Part shown: in pieces, positions 1 through 6,465 of the stretch
Position numbering within the stretch: position 1 is the stretch's first letter
Layout of the letters: each line of letters starts with the position of its first letter
NCBI GenBank assembly: GCA_945787655.1
Contig: CALZIJ010000037.1
Coordinates: forward strand, 1-37,618
Origin: Nitrospiria bacterium
Lineage (GTDB): Bacteria; Nitrospirota; Nitrospiria; SBBL01; JAADHI01
Reading direction: 5' to 3'
DNA length: 37,618 nucleotides
Notes under the pieces: model-generated
Told to the model about the DNA's origin: nothing
The model's input: the letters and a program-made list of their open reading frames with translations, nothing else
The model's database searches: none
Position numbers and translations under genes: made by a program

Positions 1-399
1 AAACACAATCGGGATTTCAAGTCACTGACTCTTACGGACGCCTTGTTAATAGGACTTTCTCAGGCATTTGCCATTGTGCCGGGAGTTTCCAGGAGCGGAA
101 TCACCATGGCAACCGGATTGTTCCGCGGGATGAACCGCATGGCTGTTGCCAGGTTTTCCTTTCTCCTATCTGCCCCTATAATTTTTGGTGCCGGTGTCTA
201 CAATGTTCCGAAAATTTTGGAACAGGGCATGGGAGGCGGGCAGTTGGGGATTTATCTCTCCGGGTTCCTGTCTGCAGCTGTTTCCGGGTATTTTGTCATT
301 GCTTTCCTGCTTCGGTTTGTGCAGACAAGAAGCTTAGATGTGTTCGCATATTATCGCTTTATTTTAGCAGCTATTGTGGTTGCCTCGCTGATTTTGTAA
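1..399 (+). CDS. uppP: Undecaprenyl-diphosphatase, 3' part (UppP/BacA)
   Basis: The reading frame is open from base 1, so the gene begins upstream of the window and about the C-terminal half (132 residues) is visible; bacterial UppP proteins are usually near 270 residues. The second catalytic motif of the family is present as PGVSRSGIT, preceded by GLSQAFAIV, followed by three or four hydrophobic membrane segments up to the end. UppP is an integral inner-membrane enzyme that dephosphorylates undecaprenyl diphosphate so the lipid carrier can be reused in peptidoglycan and polysaccharide synthesis. A TTG at base 43 falls inside the protein and is not a start. The ArsM-like gene starts 31 bases downstream and may share the transcript. 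Confidence 0.93.
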   Translation, partial: KHNRDFKSLTLTDALLIGLSQAFAIVPGVSRSGITMATGLFRGMNRMAVARFSFLLSAPIIFGAGVYNVPKILEQGMGGGQLGIYLSGFLSAAVSGYFVIAFLLRFVQTRSLDVFAYYRFILAAIVVASLIL

Positions 400-430
400 T
401 GAATAAAAAACAATGGATTTGGGGAATAAT

Positions 431-1444
431 ATGAATGCCAATGATCTGCCGGGCAAGGCAGCGGAAATTTATAAAAAAATACGAAGGAAGCACAAGGTTG
501 CTTTCGAAACGCTCAAGCTGAACGATAAAGAAATTAAAATTCTCCAGGTTACCGACCTTGAATCACTGCTGGCCGGCAAGGACCCGTTCAAAGATGTATC
601 GGAGTTTCCTTTCTGGGTAAGGCTGTGGGAAGCCTCACTGATATTGTCCCATGTTGTGGCCGCTCTGCCGCCAGGAAACGGCACAAAATTTCTTGAGCTT
701 GGAGCCGGTCTCGGAGCTCCGGGGCTTACCGCGGCCGCCTGTGGCTATGATGTTACATTGAGTGACTATGAAAAGCATATCCTTGATTTCCAGAGGGTAA
801 GCGCTGCTGCCAATGGTTTTGACAATGTGGATTTTAAAAAAGGTTATTTGGAAGACATCCCTCTCCCTGAGCATTTCGCGGACCTGGTGACTTCTAATTG
901 CGTGATTAATCTTTCCCCGGATAAAAAACAGGTCTTTGTCGAAATTTGGCGAATTTTAAGAGACCACGGCCGGGTTGTCGTCTCCGATACTATTTCTGAG
1001 AAACCCGTGCCAAAAGGCATGCGGGCGAATCCGCGTCTTTGGGGGGAGTGCGTTTCAGGGGCTTTGACCGAGGCAGAGTATCTTTCAAAAATGGAACAGG
1101 CTGGTTTTTACGGGCTTTCTATTTTAAAACGCACCCTGTGGCGTGAAGTCGAAGGGTATAAATTTTTCTCCATCGTGGTGCGGGGCTATAAATTCGAAAA
1201 AAAATCAAGCTGCACCTATGTCGGCCAATACGCCACTTACCTGGGTCCAATGCAGGCCGTTGTGGATGAAGAAGGCCATTTATTTCCGAGAGATCAGGCG
1301 GTGGCAGTTTGTACAGACACGGCCGCAAAACTGCAAAAACCGCCTTATCAGTCCTCCTTTGTAGTAAGCACCGGGACGGACATGAACGAGCAGTCCATAA
1401 CCACCGAAGAAGACACCTGTCCTGTGGAAGGTGAGTGCTGTTAA
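431..1444 (+). CDS. ArsM-like SAM-dependent methyltransferase
   Basis: A class I methyltransferase of 337 residues. The SAM-binding motif I is LELGAGLGAPG at about residues 88-98, with an acidic motif (LSDYEKH) after strand 2. SNCVINLSPDK (Cys about 157) and GECVSGAL (Cys about 207) match two of the three arsenic-binding cysteines of ArsM arsenite methyltransferases; the N-terminal cysteine equivalent is not evident. The region before motif I (PFWVRLWEASLIL) is more like small-molecule or protein N-methyltransferases, so the substrate is uncertain. The protein ends in EGECC, also seen in some ArsM tails. The ATG at 431 is preferred because GGGGA lies 5 bases upstream; an in-frame ATG at 413 has no ribosome site. 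No other ars genes are nearby, so arsenic methylation is an inference. Confidence 0.8.
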   Translation: MNANDLPGKAAEIYKKIRRKHKVAFETLKLNDKEIKILQVTDLESLLAGKDPFKDVSEFPFWVRLWEASLILSHVVAALPPGNGTKFLELGAGLGAPGLTAAACGYDVTLSDYEKHILDFQRVSAAANGFDNVDFKKGYLEDIPLPEHFADLVTSNCVINLSPDKKQVFVEIWRILRDHGRVVVSDTISEKPVPKGMRANPRLWGECVSGALTEAEYLSKMEQAGFYGLSILKRTLWREVEGYKFFSIVVRGYKFEKKSSCTYVGQYATYLGPMQAVVDEEGHLFPRDQAVAVCTDTAAKLQKPPYQSSFVVSTGTDMNEQSITTEEDTCPVEGECC

Positions 1445-1511
1445 AGGTGGATCGGGCATCAGTTTTTTAAAGTTCAGGACAATCCACCCCAACCTCTCTC
1501 CTGTTTCCTAA

Positions 1512-1557
1512 AGGTTAAATGAGGGGAACCTGCTCTAAAAGGAGCAGCATTTAACCT
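1512..1557 (+). repeat. Two-part hairpin downstream of the methyltransferase
   Basis: A 10-bp stem, AGGTTAAATG (1512-1521) with CATTTAACCT (1548-1557), encloses a perfect 6-bp stem, CTGCTC (1530-1535) with GAGCAG (1542-1547); an 8-base bulge sits on the left side. Only a short CCTTTT follows, so it is a weak terminator candidate or an RNA-stabilising structure at the transcript end. Confidence 0.5.
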
Positions 1558-1658
1558 CCTTTTATTGGATCAAGCCCAGTGGCTTCATCCTTTTTTCGCC
1601 TTGCGTATCACGTCATTTCTGGTAAGCTTTTTTGGGGGTATTCTATTCCCAAGCGCAG

Positions 1659-1684
1659 AGAATCTCCCTGAGATTCTTCTTTTT
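1659..1684 (+). terminator. Intrinsic terminator
   Basis: AGAATCTC (1659-1666) and GAGATTCT (1670-1677) form a perfect 8-bp stem with a 3-base loop, followed by TCTTTTT. This is the shape of a Rho-independent terminator for the uppP/methyltransferase transcript, 215 bases past its last gene. A TATAAT box at 1699-1704, without a good -35, may start the next transcript. Confidence 0.65.
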
Positions 1685-1733
1685 GTAGAACGTTAAAATA
1701 TAATCTATTAACTGGATTCATCAGGTATTTTCA

Positions 1734-2186
1734 GTGAACCCGTTGGTGATCGAAAAAAAAGTCAGGAAAGCCTCGTTTTATTTAACAGACGGGAGCCAGG
1801 TTGACGGTGAAGTTTTTCTGAGTCTTTCAGAGGAAGGGCATTCCGGTCCGCAGAATTTGGGAGATTTACTCAACGATGAGGATCGTTTTATCCCTATCAA
1901 AACGGAAAAATCCATTTTTCTGCTTCACCTGAAACATGTTGTCCAGGCCAAAATCCGCATAGAAGAGGAGTTGGATGAAACCATGCGGGAGGGCAGTGGG
2001 TTTACGATTACAGTCAAAATGGAGATCGGGGGGAGCATTGAGGGGGATGTCTATATTTCACTTCAAAAGGGCGGTTTTGGTCGTGTAAAGGACTACGTCA
2101 ACCAAAACATACCGTTTTTCAGGCTCATTCAATCAGAATATATTGCCTATGTGAATGAGAGATATATTTTCTCTATTCATGAATAA
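1734..2186 (+). CDS. Hypothetical protein with two copies of a small domain
   Basis: The product is 150 residues, acidic, soluble, with no signal peptide. It consists of two related halves. The first (about 12-65) reads ASFYLTDGSQVDGEVFLSL, then GDLLNDEDRFIPI, then FLLHLKHVV. The second (about 88-148) reads TVKMEIGGSIEGDVYISL, then VKDYVNQNIPFFRLI, then AYVNERYIFSI. This looks like an internal duplication of a beta-rich domain resembling the DUF6812-type family, whose function is not known. The start is GTG at 1734 with AGG eight bases upstream; TTG at 1743 and GTG at 1746 are alternatives without a better ribosome site. The gene stands alone between a terminator and the next promoter region. 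Confidence 0.7.
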   Translation: MNPLVIEKKVRKASFYLTDGSQVDGEVFLSLSEEGHSGPQNLGDLLNDEDRFIPIKTEKSIFLLHLKHVVQAKIRIEEELDETMREGSGFTITVKMEIGGSIEGDVYISLQKGGFGRVKDYVNQNIPFFRLIQSEYIAYVNERYIFSIHE

Positions 2187-2378
2187 ACATTCCCTGATTA
2201 TTCACTCTACATTATAAGTGCATTCATCATAAAACCTTTAAACCCCGCGATACAGAGAACCGCTTTATCGGGCAATTTTCCCTGAAACCGGGGAAGGACA
2301 GAAGATTTCATTCCATTCAATGATATGATATGATCGTGGTCATATGTCTTTTTAACATGATTTCAGGAGGACTCTTTT

Positions 2379-2972
2379 ATGAAAAAAGTATTTCAGGATG
2401 CAGTTGATTTTCACCGGCACCTCTGCCTGGACATCGCAGTCGGGTATCGCGCGGCGGAAATTCTTGTCCGGGAAATGGGTGACGAATTAAAAAATATGAA
2501 AGAAGTCGTTGCGCTTGTCGGAAACGAAACCTGTGCCTTGGATGCCATTCAGGAAATTACCGGCTGCACTTTCGGAAAACGAAACCTGATTTTAACCCAT
2601 GTGGGCAAACCCGTTTATATTCTGCAAAATACGAAGACTGGCAACAGTGTTCGCGCCTATTGCCATTACTGGGACACCTTTGACCATACCGAATTCCGCC
2701 GACTTCGAAAAGCCGTCAAAAACCCGGATGTCAGTGAAGCGGATAAAGCCGCCCTTGAAAAAATGACGAAAGAAACAATTGATCACATTCTGGCCGCACC
2801 GGAATCAGCGCTTTTTAAAGTCACCCGCCTTGTCCTTCCAGCGCCAAAAATCGCAGGGAAATACCCTGCGGCCCCCTGCGAAGAATGCGGAGAACACGTC
2901 AATGAAGCCCTGTTGACTGAAACCGGGGGCCAAAAACTTTGTAAGGAATGTTTGGCCTTAACAGCCGCATAA
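2379..2972 (+). CDS. FmdE-family protein with C-terminal zinc ribbon
   Basis: A 197-residue protein of the FmdE family (named for subunit E of formylmethanofuran dehydrogenase but widespread in non-methanogens). The family core is visible as FHRHLCLDIAVGYRAAEIL (residues 11-29) and NETCALDAIQEITGCTFGK (about 50-68), which carry the conserved His and Cys residues. A four-cysteine zinc-ribbon knuckle, CEEC and CKEC, lies at about 167-193. The start is well supported by AGGAGG upstream of the ATG. Biochemical role in bacteria is poorly defined; a metal- or molybdopterin-linked function is usually assumed. Eight bases separate it from the thioredoxin-fold gene, suggesting one transcript with it and aroC. 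Confidence 0.85.
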   Translation: MKKVFQDAVDFHRHLCLDIAVGYRAAEILVREMGDELKNMKEVVALVGNETCALDAIQEITGCTFGKRNLILTHVGKPVYILQNTKTGNSVRAYCHYWDTFDHTEFRRLRKAVKNPDVSEADKAALEKMTKETIDHILAAPESALFKVTRLVLPAPKIAGKYPAAPCEECGEHVNEALLTETGGQKLCKECLALTAA

Positions 2973-2980
2973 ATGAATAA

Positions 2981-3529
2981 ATGAAGGATTCAAATCGTTT
3001 ACCCATCGGTGCAGTCGGGCCGGATTTTAATCTGCCTGGCGTGGAGGGTCAATCCTACGCTCTGGAGAGCTTCAAGGACAATACCATATTAATTGTCATT
3101 TTCACTTGCAATCACTGTCCTTATGCCCAGGCTTACGAAGACCGGTTGATCGACATCCAAGAGGATTATTCAGAGAAAAAAGTCGCTCTTGTGGCCATTA
3201 ATGCCAATGAAACAATGCATTACCCGGAAGATAATTTTTCTAATATGGTGCTTCGAGCTAAAGAAAAAAGGTTTAACTTCCCTTATCTTCGAGACGACGC
3301 CCAAACCGTAGCCGATGCCTATGGCGCGCACTACACTCCGGAGATTTTCTTACTCGATGACCAACGGCGCCTCCAGTACACAGGCCGAATCGATGACAAT
3401 TGGCAAGATGCCAGTGGCGCACGCTCGCATGACTTGCGATATGCGATTGATGCCGTGCTTTCTAAAAATCCCGTGCGTGCACCTGAAACCCACGCCATAG
3501 GCTGTACCATTAAATGGGCAAAAAGATAA
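2981..3529 (+). CDS. Thioredoxin-fold (AhpC/TSA-like) protein
   Basis: The 182-residue product has the redoxin layout: PDFNLPGVEG near the N-terminus, a beta strand, then TCNHCPYA with a redox CxxC pair at Cys43 and Cys46, and a cis-proline segment (YTPEIFLLD, about residue 122). The HCPYA variant of CxxC marks a distinct subgroup of cytosolic thioredoxin-like proteins of unclear target. There is no signal peptide. The C-terminus ends in IGCTIKWAKR, adding a third cysteine that is typical of this subgroup. No clear Shine-Dalgarno sequence precedes the ATG; translation may be coupled to the FmdE-like gene that ends eight bases earlier. Confidence 0.85.
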   Translation: MKDSNRLPIGAVGPDFNLPGVEGQSYALESFKDNTILIVIFTCNHCPYAQAYEDRLIDIQEDYSEKKVALVAINANETMHYPEDNFSNMVLRAKEKRFNFPYLRDDAQTVADAYGAHYTPEIFLLDDQRRLQYTGRIDDNWQDASGARSHDLRYAIDAVLSKNPVRAPETHAIGCTIKWAKR

Positions 3530-3576
3530 GTGTCTCCCCTAAATAAAAAAACGAATAGAAATTAAGCGAATCCCAC

Positions 3577-4635
3577 ATGGCAGGAAATATATTCGGACAG
3601 GTTTTTAGACTGACTTCCTTTGGAGAAAGTCACGGCCCCGCGCTTGGTGGAATCATTGACGGATGCCCGGCAGGGCTCGTACTTTCTGAAGCAGATTTGC
3701 AAAAAGACCTGGACCGGCGTAAACCGGGTCAAAACCGCTTACAGACCCAGCGAAAGGAATCGGATACCGTTCAAATCCTTTCCGGTGTCTTTGAAGGAAA
3801 AAGCACCGGCACCCCCATTGGCTTTATTATTCATAATGAAGACCAACGTTCACGGGATTACAGCGCCATTAAAGATCTCTTCAGGCCGGGACACGCGGAC
3901 TACACCTATTTTAAAAAATACGGGTTTCGTGATTATCGCGGCGGCGGACGGTCTTCCGCGCGTGAAACCGTTGCGCGTGTGGCCGCCGGGGCCGTTGCCC
4001 GGAAAATTCTGGCCGAAGAAGGCATTCACATAGTCGGCTATGTCACACAGGTCGGTTCTGTAAAAATCAATCAGATTGATTTCTCCCACATTGATCAAAA
4101 CCCGCTTTTCTGTCCAGATCCGGGCGCTGTTTCCGAAATGGAATCGACCATCCGAAAGGCCCAGGCCGACCATGACTCCATCGGGGCGAAGGTCGAAGTC
4201 GTGGCCAAAGGGGTTCCCGCAGGGCTTGGCGAGCCGGTTTTTGATAAACTGGATGCCGCTCTGGCAGGCGGTATGATGTCAATCAATGCCGTCAAAGGCG
4301 TGGAAATTGGGGACGGTTTTCAAGTCGTCGAAATGAAAGGCAGTGAAAATTGCGACCCGATTTCACCCAAGGGTTTTCAATCAAATCATGCAGGCGGTAT
4401 TTTAGGCGGCATCTCAAACGGGGACGCCATCGTCGTCCGTATCGCGTTAAAACCAACTTCCTCTATCACCATTGAGCAAGATACCGTTGATATCCACAAT
4501 CAACCGGCCAAAATTGCAACCAAGGGACGGCATGACCCCTGTGTCGGCATCCGTGCAGTCCCGATTGCGGAAGCCATGATGGCGCTGGTGCTGGTGGATT
4601 TTTTAATGCGCCACAAACTTTCCAGACTTTCCTGA
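3577..4635 (+). CDS. aroC: Chorismate synthase
   Basis: The 352-residue protein has the expected length and all the family landmarks: FGESHG at residues 15-20, [23 protein letters not shown] and [19 protein letters not shown]. Chorismate synthase converts 5-enolpyruvylshikimate-3-phosphate to chorismate with reduced FMN, the last step of the shikimate pathway in the cytoplasm. It lies 47 bases after the thioredoxin-fold gene. Other shikimate genes are not in the window. The ribosome site is weak, but the N-terminus [12 protein letters not shown] matches the family, so the start is reliable. Confidence 0.98.
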   Translation: MAGNIFGQVFRLTSFGESHGPALGGIIDGCPAGLVLSEADLQKDLDRRKPGQNRLQTQRKESDTVQILSGVFEGKSTGTPIGFIIHNEDQRSRDYSAIKDLFRPGHADYTYFKKYGFRDYRGGGRSSARETVARVAAGAVARKILAEEGIHIVGYVTQVGSVKINQIDFSHIDQNPLFCPDPGAVSEMESTIRKAQADHDSIGAKVEVVAKGVPAGLGEPVFDKLDAALAGGMMSINAVKGVEIGDGFQVVEMKGSENCDPISPKGFQSNHAGGILGGISNGDAIVVRIALKPTSSITIEQDTVDIHNQPAKIATKGRHDPCVGIRAVPIAEAMMALVLVDFLMRHKLSRLS

Positions 4636-4819
4636 GTACTTGGATCTACCCTGTTTTCATCCTTTTTTCCGTCTATTTTTCCGTATTTTCAGGGCTTTTT
4701 TAGAATTCGTTTTAAAAACTGCTGTTCATTTTTTTTTATAAATGATACTATTTCAAACGGTTTTAAACTCAAAGGGGTGATTTTATTGTTTCCCATGTTC
4801 GGACAACGGACTGTTAATC

Positions 4820-5281
4820 ATGAAAACAAAGAAACATACCTCGTCGGGCGGTGTAGTTTATAAAGTTGAGGACGATGAACTCAGAGTTATCTTGATCTGC
4901 CATCATAACTTGAGAGGGAAGCTCATCTGGTGCCTGCCTAAAGGCTCTGTAGAACAAGGAGAAACCTTACCTCAAACCGCCTTGAGGGAAGTCCGGGAAG
5001 AAACAGGAACCAACGGAAAAATTCTGGAAAAAATCGATCATATTCAGTATTGGTTTTATTCAAGACAGGAAGAGATGAAGATTTTCAAGACCGTTCATTT
5101 TTACCTGCTTGAATACCTCAATGGCAATGTGGATGACCATGATGGGGAGGTAGATGAAGCCCGCTGGGTTCCCTTACAAAAAGGGCTGGACATGTTGACG
5201 CACAACAGCGAACGATCAATTCTCGAAAAAGCAGCACGGTATCTCTCCGCCCGTCTGGGCCACGACGTGACCAACAACTAA
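4820..5281 (+). CDS. Nudix hydrolase
   Basis: A 153-residue protein with a complete Nudix box: Gly42, Glu48 and REVREETGT at residues 56-64, fitting GX5EX7REUXEEXGU. The box lies after the strand LRVILICHH and the segment WCLPKGSVEQGE, which is the layout of the Ap4A/bis(5'-nucleosyl)-tetraphosphatase-like group. Nudix enzymes hydrolyse nucleoside diphosphates linked to another moiety, using Mg2+ bound by the box glutamates; the substrate here cannot be told from sequence. The ATG has no strong ribosome site and no better in-frame alternative was found. It is separate from aroC by 184 AT-rich bases that contain no gene. Confidence 0.93.
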   Translation: MKTKKHTSSGGVVYKVEDDELRVILICHHNLRGKLIWCLPKGSVEQGETLPQTALREVREETGTNGKILEKIDHIQYWFYSRQEEMKIFKTVHFYLLEYLNGNVDDHDGEVDEARWVPLQKGLDMLTHNSERSILEKAARYLSARLGHDVTNN

Positions 5282-5388
5282 TTTACACCGCCAAAAACCT
5301 CCCTGACTCCTTTTTCATTTGATTTCATCATGATTCGTTTTACGTGCTTTTCCAATGGTTTAGGATCAATCTCCTCCCCTTTGCTTGT

Positions 5389-5417
5389 TTGACAAGAACT
5401 CACTTATAAAATAGACT
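5389..5417 (+). promoter_or_regulatory. Candidate sigma-70 promoter for a leaderless FHA mRNA
   Basis: A perfect -35 TTGACA (5389-5394) and a -10-like TAGACT (5412-5417, 4 of 6) are separated by 17 bases. The expected start of transcription, about 7 bases on, falls at or next to the GTG start codon at 5425. Confidence 0.45.
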
Positions 5418-5424
5418 TTAAGTT

Positions 5425-6465
5425 GTGTTTAAACAACTTATTGAGAATGGGGAAAAGGTCTTTTCTTCCGATTTAGGCCCCACAAATTCAATTAGAACTG
5501 TCCTTCACGATCTCCATGAAAAAGGAGGACTTGATACTGCAATTTTGTTGATCGAGGGAGAGAAAAAGAATTTTCTTCTTTTCATTCTCGAAGACGAGTG
5601 CTACGCCCTTTATCAGCTTTTTCGAGAAACACTCGCAACCCTTGCATTTTCTGATTTTATAAAGCAAACAACCTCCTTTAAAGGCACTGTCTCCCTTTAC
5701 ACGCTTAGCCCGGTCTTATTTAAATCGCTGCTCATGATGGCCCAAAAGCCGGCGATGATTCTGCCGGCGGCATTAAATGATTCTGACCGTTTGTTTCACT
5801 TTCTTTCAAAAAAGAAAAAAGACAGTGTCCTTGCCTTGAAAAAGAAGGATCACTTGAATGTATTTTACTTTTACAAGGGCGATGTACGAGACAGCTATTT
5901 CGGGAAAAGCTCCAAGACCGTCAAAAAGGCCCTACCTCAGAAGAAAAAACTTGAAGCCGCCCTGTCCGAAGAAGACCTTCTATCTATTCTACTTTTTGAA
6001 CCCGAAAACATTCATGCGGCTCAGGACTGCAAAGAGGCCATGCACGAGATTGCAAATGTCCCTGAAACGGCTTTAGACGGACAGCATCATTTGGAAGATG
6101 ACGAAAAAACCCCGGTCCCCTTCGAAGTCCTTTCAGAAAAATCTTCCAAAACAGACTTCAAATCCGATGATCCTAAACATATTTGGGTTGAAGTTTTAAC
6201 AGGAAGCCGGGCAGGTTTTTTAATCCGCTTTTCCCGAAAACCGGTGAAACTGGGACGAGGGAAAGTCGATGTACAACTTAACGACCCACAAATCTCGCGG
6301 GTCCATGCTGAACTGGAATGGACCGCTTCAGGCCTCTTTATTAGAGACCACAACAGCACCAACGGCCTTTTCGTCAACGATGAAAAAGTAAAAGAAATGA
6401 AACTCACCCTGGAAGATGAAATCCGGCTCGGCGATATTTCGCTAAAGGCTGTCCCGGCATCATGA
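5425..6465 (+). CDS. FHA-domain protein, partner of the downstream kinase
   Basis: The product is 346 residues. The last 90 or so form an FHA phosphothreonine-binding domain with LGRG (Arg278), SRVH (Ser291, His294) and NSTNG (310-314), all the ligand-contacting positions. Residues 1-170 form an unassigned alpha/beta region without membrane segments, followed by a charged, Lys/Glu-rich linker. A stop codon (TAA at 5419-5421) sits two codons before the GTG at 5425, so this GTG is practically forced as the start although no ribosome site precedes it. The gene overlaps the kinase gene by four bases (ATGA), so the two are co-translated; the FHA domain probably binds the autophosphorylated kinase or a common substrate. 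Confidence 0.88.
   Translation: MFKQLIENGEKVFSSDLGPTNSIRTVLHDLHEKGGLDTAILLIEGEKKNFLLFILEDECYALYQLFRETLATLAFSDFIKQTTSFKGTVSLYTLSPVLFKSLLMMAQKPAMILPAALNDSDRLFHFLSKKKKDSVLALKKKDHLNVFYFYKGDVRDSYFGKSSKTVKKALPQKKKLEAALSEEDLLSILLFEPENIHAAQDCKEAMHEIANVPETALDGQHHLEDDEKTPVPFEVLSEKSSKTDFKSDDPKHIWVEVLTGSRAGFLIRFSRKPVKLGRGKVDVQLNDPQISRVHAELEWTASGLFIRDHNSTNGLFVNDEKVKEMKLTLEDEIRLGDISLKAVPAS

Noticed and set aside
43-399. A complete short uppP gene starting at 43
   Set aside because: The codon at 43 is TTG within a frame open to base 1, and the product would lack half of the conserved protein.
2328-2345. ATATGA-N6-TCATAT inverted repeat upstream of the FmdE-like gene
   Set aside because: Short AT-rich repeat next to a tandem TGATA run; likely to arise by chance and no regulator or promoter box is associated.
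4646-4705. Terminator after aroC from CCCTG and CAGGG before a T-run
   Set aside because: The arms are only five bases and about 40 bases apart, too weak to call.
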